In this document: positions 59,201 to 64,000 of the stretch, one piece after another
Layout: each line of letters opens with the position of its first letter
Position numbering within the stretch: the stretch's first letter is position 1
Source of the DNA: Corydoras sp. C115
Lineage: Eukaryota > Chordata > Actinopteri > Siluriformes > Callichthyidae
Direction: 5' to 3'
NCBI GenBank assembly: GCA_019802505.1
Contig: JAFMOC010000072.1
Location: 3,056,501-3,120,500 of the forward strand
Length of the DNA stretch: 64,000 nt
The notes under the pieces: generated by a model
The model's database searches: none
Told to the model about the DNA's origin: nothing
What the model saw: only the letters and a program-made list of their open reading frames with translations
Translations under genes and position numbers: made by a program

Positions 59201-62200
59201 GATCGGAGCTCACGTGTCGGCTGGTACAATTCAATCAGCTCACTCAGATACTGTGGAGCCTGATTATGTAGAATTTTATATGTTATTAATAAAATTTTGT
59301 ACTCGATACGAAACTTAACTGGTAGCCAGTGCAAGTTTGATAACACAGGAGTTATATGATCAAACTTTCTGGTTTTAGTTAAAACTCTAGCTGCAGCATT
59401 TTGCACAAGTTGTAATTTATGTAATGATTTATTAGAACATCCTGTCAGAAGTGAATTACAATAATCTAACCTTGAGGTAATAAAAGCATGAATTAGTTTT
59501 TCTGCATCTTGGAGGGAGAGGATGTTTCGTAGCTTCGAAATGTTACGAAGGTGAAAAAATGCAATTCTAGTGATATTGCTAATGTGCTTTGTAAAGGAGA
59601 GATCTGAATCAATAATGACACCGAGATTATTTACAGATGAACTGGGTCTAATTAAAGAGTTATCAAGGTTTAACATAGTGTTAGAAGCTTTGTTAATTTT
59701 GTCCTTGGGTCCAACTATCAGAAACTCTGTTTTATCAGAATTTAGCAGTAGGAAGTTTTTTGACATCCACATTTTAATATCTTGGATGCAGTCCTCGAGC
59801 TTAGTGACTGAATAACCATCATTAGGGTTAGCTGAAACATATAACTGTGTATCATCTGCATATGAGTGGAAACAGATTCCATGTTTACGAATAATTGATC
59901 CCAATGGAAGCATATATAATGCAAATAGGAGTGGACCCAGAACTGACCCTTGTGGGACACCATATTTAACTTTAGCGAGATCAGAATATTGGTTGTTAAC
60001 ACAGGTGAATTGATATCGATCAGTCAGGTAGGATTTAAACCACTGGAGTGCAGATCCTGTAACACCCACAATGTTTTCTAATCTATCAACTAAGATGTTA
60101 TGGTCTATAGTGTCAAAGGCTGCACTAAGATCTACTAATACAAGAAAAGAGATTTGGTTATTATCAGAGGACATTAATAAGTCATTAACAACTTTAATTA
60201 AGGCTGTCTCAGTGCTATGGTGAGACCTAAAACCTGACTGAAAAACTTCATGAACGTTATTAGCTAGAAGATGGCGATTCAGCTGGTTGAACACTATTTT
60301 TTCTAGGATTTTAGAGACAAAAGGAAGGTTTGATATTGGTCTATAGTTGGACAGTATTAGAGGATCTAAATTAGGTTTTTTAAGTAATGGTTTAATGACT
60401 GCACACTTCAGATTTTTGGGGACATAGCCTATTTTAAGTGATGAATTTATAATGTTTATAAAAGGTTCTGTGATATTTGGTAGGAGGTCTTTAAGCAGGT
60501 TTGTAGGTATTGGGTCTAACATACAGGATGTTGTCTTTGATTGTGTAATTAATGAGACAAGCTCTTTTTTAGATATGGGGTTAAAGGTATTTAACTCTTG
60601 TACTATATTATTTTCTCTATCACTAGATTTTTCAGAAATCATTGAGGGTTGATTATTGGTTACGCTACACAATGCATTAGATGATTTAAGTCTTATGTTT
60701 TCAATTTTATCACTAAAGAAATTCATGAAATCATTGCTGCTGAACTGTGAGTGAATCTGTGAATCTGATTCAGTAGCACTTCGAGTTAATTTGGCAATGG
60801 TACTAAAGAGGAATCTTTGGTTGTTTTTGTTGTTCTCTATTAATTCAGAATAATATTTAGTCTTCGCTGCATTGAGTGCATGTTTGTACTTAGTCATACT
60901 GTCCTTCCATACTGTCCTTATCATACTGTCATACTGTCATACTGTCCTTATCAGAAGGCCACATGAAGTTTTGAGTTGTATTGATTGACTTTGCAGAAAG
61001 TTGGCAATCTCTTCACACTAAGCACATCAGAATCCGCTCTGTCAGTTTTTTTGGTCAGTTGCTGTCATTACCAAACACTTTGGCACATTACCAAACACTA
61101 ATACAGCTTACAGTTGACTGGAATATTTAGGAACTAGGAAAATATAAGAATGGATTTGTTACACAGGTGACATCATATTACAATCCCACAGGGGTATTCA
61201 CTGAGCTTTTGAGTGTCCCATACTTTCACAAATGTTTGTAAAAACAGTCTGCATGCCTATATTCTTGATATTATACACCTGTGGCCATGGAAGTGATTGG
61301 AACACCTGATTCTGATAACTTTCGATGGGTGAGCAATGTAGTGTAGCTCGTTTTAATTCCAAATGAATTCTTTCAGTGTGTAACGGGTGCCTAGGGCACC
61401 TGTTTTTCGGTCGCTCAGTTCTTTTGTTTTTGGGTTCTGTGTTTCTGTTTCCTTGTGTCTAGTTAATTAGCTGTCTCGTCAGGGTGTTTTAGTTAATTAG
61501 CGTCTCGGTTTCATTGGCTGTTTCAGTGCACGTGATGGGATGTGTTGGGGTATTTAGTTCCGGCGTTCCTTGTCGTCCGTGCGCGTCTTAGATTTTATGT
61601 GACACTCGTCTCTATGTACCTGTTTGATTCATGTTTGAGCACTTTAATAAATTTATGTTCGTACTACCTGCGTGCCTGGCTCCCTTCTGCGCGTTAGAGC
61701 GCTGCGGCTCTGCGCTGCATCTGCGCAGCCGCACTTTGCTTCAGGTAGACGGGTGTGACACAGTGATGTAAGCATGAAATAAATCTTAGAATCAAAGCCT
61801 GGAAGGGGTATATATGCATAAGTATTATAATGCTTAAATACTACAATAACTGGAATTTTATTTTTCTTGATATTTCTTGATATAATTCTTGATATAACCC
61901 ATAACAGAACCTAAGGTGTACGTACTACCCTATCAGTGTGCAGGTTGTATGCTGTAGTCATTTTAAGAAACAAATGTGTGTCTGTGTGAGTGAATGTCCC
62001 CAGCGATAGCTTGGCACCCTGTCCTGGGTGTATCTACCCAGCACCCGAAACGTTCTCCCCTGGATGGGCATGGGAAACCCCCCCCCCCCCCCCCCCCTCG
62101 GACCCTAGTACAGGATAAAGCAGAAGATAATGGATGGATGAAATTTCCTTGTGTAAACAATAATATGCAATATTTGCAGATGGCTAAGCAGCCACTAAAA

Positions 62201-63256
62201 GAATTACATCATTCACACAGTTTCTGGTACCTCATTGCATCCTGGATTATCTATAAGTTGATGGCTGCTGGCATGGAGTGGCTGTCCAATGAATGAATGA
62301 ATGTATGAATGGAAAAATGAATGAATGAATGAAGATACACTTTGTTTCAGCAGATGTCCTTTGTGTAGTTCTTACTGTCATCAGTGTGAGCTGTTTCTCT
62401 TTCTCTTTTACTCCAGACTGTCTGTTCAGACTGTGTCCCATGAACAGATATTCAGCACAGAAACAGTTTTGGAAAGCTGCCAAACCTGGAGGAACCACCA
62501 CCACTGACACTGTCTTGCTCAACAAACTGCATGTGAGTGTTTAGATTGTTGACTTTTAATCAAGGCAGAACTCTTAGGAGTGGCAGCACATATCACCCAT
62601 CTTCATAATATTTTAACACTAAAGCTCTTAAACTTAAAATGTCCTTATTTCCAAAGCTTAATATGATTTTTATTATGCAATGATTTGATATGATTTAAAC
62701 ACAGTGGCCTTTTGTGGAAGCACTGGCATAATAGCATAGTTTTTTATAAAGTTCCTTCAAAACAGTGTTTTTTGGAGATGATTATCCATCATGGCCAGGA
62801 ATCAGAGACTGATGTTAAGCTGGTTGTGTGGTCCTGTGTGCCAGGACCTCTAAATGCTGCAGTCTGTTTTTTTAAGGTTAAAATTGTAGACTTTGGGATT
62901 TCTTTCCTTCTGTCTTTCAGCATGCTGCTGATTTGGAAAAGAAACAAAATGAATCAGAAAATAAGAAGTTACTGGGAACTGTCATCCAATATGGAAACGT
63001 CATTCAGGTAAACACACCATTTCTTCAATCCCCATGCTCATATACAAGCGCACCTCGCACTATTAACCATGTCACCTCTGTGTATCTGTGTATGTAGATG
63101 CTTCATCTGAAGAGCAATAAATATCTGACAGTAAATAAACGCTTGCCCGCTCTGTTGGAGAAAAATGCCATGCGCGTGACTCTTGATGCAGCAGGCAACG
63201 AAGGCTCCTGGTTCTACATCCAGCCTTTTTACAAACTGCGCTCTATAGGAGACAGT
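24261..63256 (+). CDS. itpr1: itpr1, inositol 1,4,5-trisphosphate receptor type 1, N-terminal five coding exons
   Basis: ITPR1 is the ER Ca2+-release channel gated by IP3. Coding exons are 24261-24352, 42601-42671, 62417-62532, 62921-63007 and 63098-63256. All have AG/GT boundaries and sum to 525 nt (175 codons), in frame. The protein starts MVDKMSSFLHIGDICSLYAE; the ATG sits in GTGGCCATGG, a good Kozak context. It continues LVDDRCVV, FRLCPMNRYSAQKQFWKAA, LLHLKSNKYLTVNKRLPALL-type and WFYIQPFYKLRSIGDS sequence, the suppressor/beta-trefoil (MIR) region of IP3 receptors. The head-to-head neighbour sumf1 supports type 1 over types 2 and 3. Introns of 18.2 and 19.7 kb carry most of the repeats described here. 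The rest of the gene (family length about 2700 residues) is beyond the window. Confidence 0.95.
24577..24947 (+). repeat. SINE copy with 13-bp TSD
   Basis: Flanks ATGTTTTCATGAC (24564-24576) and ATGTTTTCAAGAC (24948-24960). It sits about 220 bp after the itpr1 start-codon exon. Confidence 0.93.
25062..25390 (-). mobile_element. L2-type LINE 3' UTR fragment
   Basis: Shares GGCAAGAAAAAACTCCT and CCTTGGGAGGACCAAG blocks with the 3' UTR of the LINE at 58.4 kb, same orientation. No coding part. Confidence 0.7.
25391..26112. other. itpr1 intron, AT-rich, nothing recognised
   Basis: No repeat family or exon signal seen. Confidence 0.35.
26124..26254 (-). repeat. 5'-truncated SINE with 11-bp TSD
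   Basis: Only the 3' third is present, yet GATAATATAAT flanks it perfectly (26113-26123, 26255-26265). It therefore inserted as a truncated copy, typical of LINE-driven target-primed reverse transcription. Confidence 0.92.
26385..27780 (+). mobile_element. Decayed Tc1-like transposon
   Basis: Retains Tc1 transposase-coding blocks in broken frames: ACACACCAGGCAGATCAGGG, GACATGGCCGTCCACCTAAG, and GCAAAAGACTTGAGACTGGG before a QQDN-type CAGCAGGATAAT. The middle is deleted. It is interrupted by a SINE fragment at 27616. Confidence 0.7.
27616..27742 (-). repeat. 5'-truncated SINE inside Tc1 relic, 14-bp TSD
   Basis: Flanked by CCTTCCAGAAGGAT (27602-27615) and CCTTCCAGCAGGAT (27743-27756). Contains a 12-G run at 27659-27670. 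Confidence 0.9.
27812..27858. repeat. Perfect 22-bp inverted repeat, 3-nt loop
   Basis: The arm CTTTAACTGCCAAAACCTAA(AT) at 27812-27833 is exactly complementary to 27837-27858; the loop is ACC. Confidence 0.9.
27888..28035 (-). mobile_element. L2-type LINE 3' UTR fragment
   Basis: Blocks CAGTGGCAAGAAAACAC and GGAAGAAACCTTGGGAAG match the LINE 3' UTR at 58.4 kb; diverged and short. Confidence 0.6.
28036..28784. other. itpr1 intron, AT-rich, nothing recognised
   Basis: No exon or repeat family seen. Confidence 0.35.
28785..29510. mobile_element. Unclassified DNA-transposon-like repeat, copy 1, split by SINE
   Basis: Two parts (28785-28899 and 29261-29510) align with the copy at 34425-35790, through blocks such as AACTATTACTCTAATGTG and CACAAAAATGCTTTAGCATT. 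The adjacent 29580-29900 may belong to the same element. hAT affiliation is a guess. Confidence 0.6.
28900..29248 (-). repeat. SINE copy with 12-bp TSD
   Basis: Perfect TGGAATTAAACT on both sides (28888-28899, 29249-29260). Confidence 0.95.
29970..30743 (+). mobile_element. Pogo-like DNA transposon relic
   Basis: The termini CCGTATTTTCCGGACTATAA and TATGGTCCGGAAAATACGG are inverted repeats flanked by TA (29968-29969, 30744-30745). Internal GTGCGCCTTATA blocks repeat near both ends. A short C-terminal transposase-like remnant lies at about 30260-30470 (VTVIRAFTKAGI, typical of pogo/Tigger DDE proteins) with an internal stop. The rest of the transposase is deleted. Confidence 0.8.
30781..31130 (+). 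repeat. SINE copy with 12-bp TSD
   Basis: ACAACAAAAATA flanks both ends (30769-30780, 31131-31142). Confidence 0.95.
31143..32629. other. itpr1 intron, AT-rich, nothing recognised
   Basis: About 1.5 kb without a convincing repeat, RNA gene or exon; the longest repeat-poor stretch of this intron. Confidence 0.4.
32630..32990. repeat. Possible DNA-transposon-like remnant
   Basis: AATTAGAATATCATGGAAAA and later AATTAGAATACTGTGGAGAC resemble dispersed fish DNA-transposon relics I recall. No ends could be set. Confidence 0.3.
32995..33960. mobile_element. Possible hAT-like remnant split by a SINE
   Basis: The left end CAGGGGTGCTCAGTACGTCG is hAT-like. Right of the SINE, GGTAGATCTCAATGACCTG and TAGATCTCGGTCCAG continue in the same style. 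No right end or TSD established. Confidence 0.4.
33473..33766 (-). repeat. SINE copy with a 24-G run replacing its middle
   Basis: Tail, core and head are present, but about 100 bp between CACCCAGGAC and ATCCATGTTT are replaced by a run of 24 G (33584-33607). A second G10 run lies at 33519-33528. Confidence 0.85.
34425..35790. mobile_element. Unclassified DNA-transposon-like repeat, copy 2, split by LINE
   Basis: Flanks 34425-34490 and 35510-35790 align with the copy at 28.8 kb. A LINE fragment occupies the break. Confidence 0.6.
34491..35509 (-). mobile_element. 5'-truncated L2-like LINE
   Basis: An open frame (34726 to about 35505, - strand) encodes the C-terminal reverse-transcriptase part. 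It begins near the catalytic YADDTQL motif and ends with SRLDYCNELLAGIP and LTSLHWLPV, hallmarks of L2/CR1-group LINEs. The 3' tail at 34500-34545 holds GTCATTTAGCAGACAC, shared with the SINE at 2461. Truncation just before YADD is typical of incomplete reverse transcription. Confidence 0.85.
35914..36195 (+). repeat. SINE copy, 3' end replaced by LINE piece
   Basis: Head and core are intact, but the copy stops at GCCCCACGCCCGAAT and continues directly as LINE sequence. Confidence 0.88.
36196..36384 (+). mobile_element. LINE C-terminal fragment
   Basis: Same LINE as at 34.5 kb but on the + strand: PPLTFTLYFQHTPTPSLL and LFTTLLNGEI align with its end. It runs into a long (TA)n. Confidence 0.7.
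36385..36454. repeat. (TA)n microsatellite
   Basis: About 35 TA units between a LINE fragment and a SINE. Confidence 0.95.
36455..36770 (-). repeat. SINE copy in TA repeat
   Basis: Flanked on both sides by TATATA. Part of the head (CACCCAGATGGGG block and terminal GCCGCCC) is missing. Confidence 0.88.
37065..37418 (-). repeat. SINE copy with 13-bp TSD
   Basis: Perfect ACTTTAAAATATC on both sides (37052-37064, 37419-37431). A short CGTCTCTG-type insertion lies near GTGCGTCTCTGC. Confidence 0.95.
37787..38146 (+). repeat. SINE copy
   Basis: Full length, tail (TGAA)2 then AAAAT. Confidence 0.92.
38147..39599. other. itpr1 intron, nothing convincing
   Basis: Contains a 160-codon open frame (38253-38735) without recognisable domain, splice context or codon signature; treated as chance. 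Confidence 0.4.
39600..40010 (+). repeat. Palindrome-family repeat, copy
   Basis: The hairpin 39608-39712 (GCATTATTGTGAATAAAT against ATTTATTTACAATAATAC) is followed by the segment ending GCCAATCGGATTTAACGACC. Confidence 0.7.
40410..40756 (-). repeat. SINE copy with 12-bp TSD
   Basis: Perfect ATGCTGTAGAAT on both sides (40398-40409, 40757-40768). Confidence 0.95.
40863..42390 (-). mobile_element. Tc1-like transposon, internally deleted, copy 2, split by solo LTR
   Basis: Inverted termini CACTACCATTCAAAAGTTTG and the inverse of CACTACCATTCAAGAGTTTG, flanked by TA (40861-40862, 42391-42392). Without the inserted LTR it is about 1.06 kb and shares the internal deletion of the copy at 5023. The C-terminal transposase part reads SPDLNPIELLWEQLDSMVHK with its catalytic Glu; no full-length transposase is possible. 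Confidence 0.92.
41034..41492 (-). mobile_element. Solo LTR inside Tc1 copy, 5-bp TSD
   Basis: On the - strand it starts TGTCACAGGTGCCTGTGGCA and ends TCGGTAACA. It is flanked by CAATG (41029-41033 and 41493-41497). The Tc1 copy at 5023 has the uninterrupted site with one CATTG. It shares GGCACGTCTTTG and the terminal GGTGCC/GGCACC palindrome with the LTR array at 47.4 kb. Confidence 0.9.
42601..42671 (+). CDS. itpr1: itpr1 second coding exon
   Basis: Encodes LVDDRCVVQPNAGDLNNPPK then KFR. Acceptor TTCATAG, donor GTAAGT. It is isolated by about 18 kb and 20 kb introns. Confidence 0.94.
42738..43008 (+). repeat. SINE copy, old and diverged
   Basis: Recognised from GTTCAAAATCCCGATCTGGG to GGATGGTCATGGGGAC. 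The A box end is missing. It lies just downstream of an itpr1 exon. Confidence 0.7.
43098..43440 (-). repeat. SINE copy, old and diverged
   Basis: The whole outline is visible (TAATCCTATACTAGGG to CCACTGTGCCACTGTACCACC) with many substitutions. Confidence 0.75.
43441..44009. other. itpr1 intron, nothing recognised
   Basis: T-rich; no exon or repeat family seen. Confidence 0.35.
44010..44055. repeat. (AT)n microsatellite
   Basis: Left flank of a SINE; a second (AT)n follows that SINE at 44408-44442. Confidence 0.95.
44056..44407 (+). repeat. SINE copy inside (AT)n
   Basis: Full-length, near-consensus copy embedded in an AT microsatellite on both sides. Confidence 0.95.
44467..44814 (+). repeat. 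SINE copy, tandem neighbour
   Basis: Near-consensus copy in the same orientation, 60 bp from the previous one; ATTTATATATAA occurs on both flanks. Confidence 0.93.
45087..45126. repeat. (TG)n microsatellite
   Basis: About 20 TG units, then GCGCGTGTGC. Confidence 0.95.
45471..45777. repeat. (GA)n and (CT)n tract pair
   Basis: A (GA)n block at about 45479-45530 and CT-rich blocks at about 45640-45777 are mutually complementary. Confidence 0.9.
45930..46240. other. itpr1 intron, AT-rich
   Basis: Nothing recognised. Confidence 0.35.
46245..46790 (-). repeat. Palindrome-family repeat, inverted copy
   Basis: The segment in reverse (TAAATCTGATTGGCGTCGTT) leads to a hairpin at 46638-46788 whose arms include AAAGCAATAAGGCA and TGCATTATTGTGAATAAATC. 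Confidence 0.75.
47036..47364 (+). repeat. SINE copy, diverged, with (TATG)n
   Basis: The GT-rich segment has become (TATG)n at 47189-47222. Confidence 0.8.
47431..49580 (+). mobile_element. Tandem LTR retroelement without coding capacity (4 LTRs, 3 internal regions)
   Basis: LTRs are at 47431-47885, 48022-48449, 48586-49013 and 49153-49580. Internal regions are at 47886-48021, 48450-48585 and 49014-49152. The whole is flanked once by CAATG (47426-47430, 49581-49585). LTRs begin TGTAACAG, end TTTGTGACA and contain AATAAA. Each internal region ends in GGGGTGGGGGTA, a polypurine tract directly before the next LTR. At about 136 bp the internal regions encode nothing. LTRs 2 and 3 look identical, LTR 4 differs at about two sites, and LTR 1 is more diverged with an extra ~27 bp. 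Best described as a TRIM-like non-autonomous element with tandem amplification. Confidence 0.9.
49800..50040 (-). mobile_element. LINE C-terminal fragment
   Basis: On the - strand VSERRMLSKLKAIMDSASHP then LYHTLVR is the C-terminal region of a non-LTR reverse transcriptase (Rex/CR1-like in style). No RT core or 5' end. Confidence 0.65.
50259..50605 (+). repeat. SINE copy
   Basis: Full length, near consensus; one base missing in the GGGATTCCC block. Confidence 0.94.
50606..51451. other. itpr1 intron, nothing recognised
   Basis: AT-rich, no exon or repeat family identified. Confidence 0.35.
51452..51713 (+). repeat. SINE copy cut by gypsy LTR
   Basis: Diverged copy ending at TGTTCTCACTTTGATGG, where the retroelement LTR begins. 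Its tail was not found beyond the element. Confidence 0.8.
51714..52295 (+). repeat. Gypsy 5' LTR, part shared with 3' LTR
   Basis: Aligned to 57232-57787; a ~24-bp CACTCGGTGACGTCACACCG block is missing from the 3' copy. The LTR may extend to about 53167 (TTGTGACA, after an AATAAAC signal) or to 53347 (CGTAACA), because the 3' copy is truncated. Confidence 0.8.
53212..53270. repeat. (TA)n in gypsy leader
   Basis: Microsatellite between the LTR and the gag start. Confidence 0.95.
53364..54290 (+). pseudogene. gypsy gag-like ORF
   Basis: 308 codons starting MEPAGDPPIREALQIQGAAI. It has a capsid-like region (FAGGAERCRGFLLQCSLAIE; ALTWANALWE) typical of fish gypsy gag. No CCHC zinc knuckle is seen near the end. 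The only long intact frame of the element. Confidence 0.8.
54271..54555 (+). pseudogene. gypsy protease-like ORF
   Basis: Contains VDSGAAGNFID, the aspartic-protease active-site pattern DSGA. It overlaps the gag ORF and is frame-shifted relative to the RT part. Confidence 0.8.
54446..55552 (+). pseudogene. gypsy reverse-transcriptase-like ORF
   Basis: RT motifs FVRKKDGTLRPCIDYRKLN and YVYLDDILIYS (catalytic DD) are present. The N-terminal part (to about residue 40) overlaps the protease ORF out of frame. A stop at 55550 ends the frame at the RT/RNase H connection. Confidence 0.88.
55694..56040 (+). pseudogene. gypsy RNase H-like remnant
   Basis: CAYFSRRLTPAERNYPVGDR and DHKNLAYVQQAKRLNARQA are the RNase H/tether pattern. 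The following linker to integrase, including most of the HHCC zinc region, is missing. Confidence 0.8.
56038..56830 (+). pseudogene. gypsy integrase-like remnant
   Basis: Pieces in two frames: PWSHIALDFITRLPLSKNNT, VDRFSKASKF, DIVSDRGPQFASRFW, then WAEYAHNTLWHSAIGMSPFE. A stop at 56305 and a frame shift at about 56400 break the D,D-35-E core. Confidence 0.85.
56840..57180 (+). pseudogene. gypsy integrase C-terminus and chromodomain
   Basis: IHPTFHVSRLKPY precedes YTVRGLLDSRKVQGSTQYLV and DWEGYGPE, a chromodomain-type ending, with an in-frame stop just after GPE. Confidence 0.8.
57232..57787 (+). repeat. Gypsy 3' LTR, truncated
   Basis: Starts TGTCACAGGCCGTCTCGCCA right after the polypurine tract; similarity to the 5' LTR ends at GCGCCTCGCTTTAG. 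No TSD with the left flank. Confidence 0.85.
58335..60947 (-). mobile_element. L2-type LINE, 5'-truncated
   Basis: The 3' UTR (58335-59040) includes TTTATTTATATAGCGCTTTT; ORF2 occupies 59173-60924. TTATCA occurs at 58329-58334 and 60948-60953, a probable TSD. A small (CATACTGT)n filler lies at the 5' junction (60905-60947). The endonuclease domain is absent. Confidence 0.88.
59173..60924 (-). pseudogene. L2 LINE reverse-transcriptase ORF2 fragment
   Basis: 583 codons without interruption. LVDLSAAFDTIDH (about residues 263-275), GVPQGSVLGPLLF (322-334) and YADDTQLY (355-362) are RT motifs of the L2/CR1 group. The ORF ends prematurely at GAGLLLE; the usual C-terminus (ITAGGRAFSHKAPQLWNSLP) continues in another frame at about 59050-59180, so one small indel broke it. 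Upstream endonuclease coding was never inserted. Confidence 0.9.
61379..61760 (+). mobile_element. Solo LTR with 5-bp TSD
   Basis: Starts TGTAACGGGTGCCTAGGGCA, ends GGGTGTGACA, flanked by CAGTG (61374-61378, 61761-61765). Contains AATAAA and GCGCGTCTTAGATTTTATG, a variant of the conserved LTR motif. Confidence 0.9.
61975..62140 (+). repeat. SINE 3' fragment with C20 run
   Basis: 3' half only. The GGGAACCCCACCG block has become a run of 20 C at 62078-62097. Confidence 0.85.
62417..62532 (+). CDS. itpr1: itpr1 third coding exon
   Basis: Encodes CLFRLCPMNRYSAQKQFWKA then AKPGGTTTTDTVLLNKLH. Acceptor CTCCAG, donor GTGAGT. Confidence 0.95.
62921..63007 (+). CDS. itpr1: itpr1 fourth coding exon
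   Basis: Encodes HAADLEKKQNESENKKLLGT then VIQYGNVIQ; acceptor CTTTCAG, donor GTAAAC. Confidence 0.95.
63098..63256 (+). CDS. itpr1: itpr1 fifth coding exon
   Basis: Exactly 53 codons from MLHLKSNKYLTVNKRLPALL to FYIQPFYKLRSIGDS; acceptor TATGTAG, donor GTGAGT. Confidence 0.95.
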
Positions 63257-63349
63257 GTGAGTACCACACAAGAATGCAAAGGAATGTATAAATATATGAT
63301 GCATATTTGCAGTTAGAAGTCACAACTTGTATATAAATTAATATTCTTG

Positions 63350-63985
63350 TTTTGTTAATAAAGCAATAAGAGTGTGGATCATTGGGAACAAATAATGGGA
63401 AATAGATTGAATTCATAAATGCGTTTATTTAAAACGAAACTATTAATAAACTGGTCTTTCGCGACTTAATGTAGTGCAGTGTTTAATGTGAACATTGATT
63501 GCTAAGTGTTAGCGATGCTCGTTCTTCCCCGGAGAACCACACCGTGGTTGAACGCGGAGAGAGAGTCCAGAAAAACACCGGGATAAAAACCAAAACCGAA
63601 TTTATTAAAAAAGGTGGTGACGGAACACCAACAGAAAAGGGGGGAACAAAACGAACAAAGTAACATTGGGTATGATAACCACAAAACAAAGACGTGCGAC
63701 GAACAGAGGGAAAACGGAAACTAAATAACAAACCAACTAAACACGTGCAAAGAAACAAACCAATCACCCCGCTAAGACAATTAAAAACCCAAACGAAGGA
63801 CAGGTGCCACAGGCACATGTAACACTAAGCAATGGGATGTCGGCTTAGTGTTCATCAGAAATCTGCTGGCTGTTTATATTAATCTGTATTTCCATTAATT
63901 GTACATGATTTTGAAATAATCTACCACATTCGCACATTTTACGCATTGATACGAATGTGAAGTACACGTTTTATAATGAGCAATA
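63350..63985 (+). repeat. Palindrome-family repeat, copy split by solo LTR
   Basis: Left part has AAAGCAATAAGAGTG and ATAAATGCGTTTATTTAAAA; it resumes at 63830 with GCTGGCTGTTTATATTAATC and ACGCATTGATACGAATGTGA. Confidence 0.65.
63507..63824 (-). mobile_element. Solo LTR with 5-bp TSD
   Basis: On the - strand starts TGTTACATGTGCCTGTGGCA and ends TCGCTAACA; flanked by CTAAG (63502-63506, 63825-63829). Contains GCACGTCTTTG. At 318 bp it is shorter than its relatives. Confidence 0.88.
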
Positions 63986-64000
63986 GTAGTCAATTAAGTA

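Larger units (their letters stand above)
58120..61355 (-). mobile_element. Tc1-like transposon relic split by an L2 LINE
   Basis: Left part (58140-58334) encodes SRTVRRELQEMGFYDRAAES then KPYISKCNAKHRMHWCKA on the - strand. The right part (60954-61355) continues the same element to an AATGTAGTGTA-like end. The two are separated by the L2 insertion with TTATCA at both edges. Frames are broken and the C-terminal DDE half is missing. Confidence 0.7.

Noticed and set aside
1620..62140. A recurring protein family beginning MFSPCPRGFPPGSPVSSHSP in many small ORFs
   Set aside because: It is only the conceptual translation of the abundant SINE; every occurrence coincides with a SINE core and no initiation or splice context supports it.

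Overview
The window is a piece of a teleost (ray-finned fish) nuclear genome. Three split vertebrate genes are present, surrounded by very dense transposable elements typical of fish: tRNA-headed SINEs, Tc1-like, hAT-like and pogo-like DNA transposons, L2-type LINEs, and LTR elements. Nothing looks prokaryotic and there is no CRISPR array. I cannot name the species from sequence alone.

Genes. (1) The last four coding exons of an EndoU-family poly(U)-specific endoribonuclease lie on the + strand at 796-3218; the 5' part is outside the window. (2) A complete sumf1 gene (formylglycine-generating enzyme) lies on the - strand at 15679-7180. All nine coding exons can be read; they total 1104 nt (367 codons plus stop) and the splice phases agree. 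(3) The first five coding exons of itpr1 (IP3 receptor type 1) lie on the + strand at 24261-63256 and give 175 N-terminal codons. Two introns of about 18 and 20 kb are packed with repeats, and the gene continues past the right edge. sumf1 and itpr1 are head to head around a GC-rich promoter (about 15680-16560), as in the human SUMF1-ITPR1 arrangement. That promoter holds a palindromic CLEAR-type E-box close to the sumf1 start codon and a pair of inverted ZNF143-like sites.

Repeats, left to right. About 36 copies of one tRNA-headed SINE occupy roughly 10.4 kb (about 16% of the window), 18 in each orientation, many with perfect target-site duplications (TSDs). A second SINE (2461-2656) is nested in a Tc1 relic. 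A 2.0-kb composite fold-back hAT-like element with a perfect 8-bp TSD lies at 7500-9523. A palindrome-bearing repeat family recurs at 9.9, 20, 39.6, 46.2-49.8 and 63.4 kb. Two internally deleted Tc1 copies lie at 5.0 and 40.9 kb, and the second is split by a solo LTR. A pogo-like relic is at 29970-30743. L2-type LINE fragments lie at 34.5-35.5, 36.2, 49.8 and 58.3-60.9 kb. A decayed chromodomain Ty3/gypsy element spans 51714-57787.

The most unusual locus is 47431-49580: four LTRs alternating with three ~136-bp internal regions, flanked once by the 5-bp TSD CAATG. This is a tandem, coding-less LTR retroelement. The base block just after each LTR is complementary to a conserved LTR motif, which suggests Tf1/sushi-type self-priming. 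Related solo LTRs with their own 5-bp TSDs are at 41034, 61379 and 63507.
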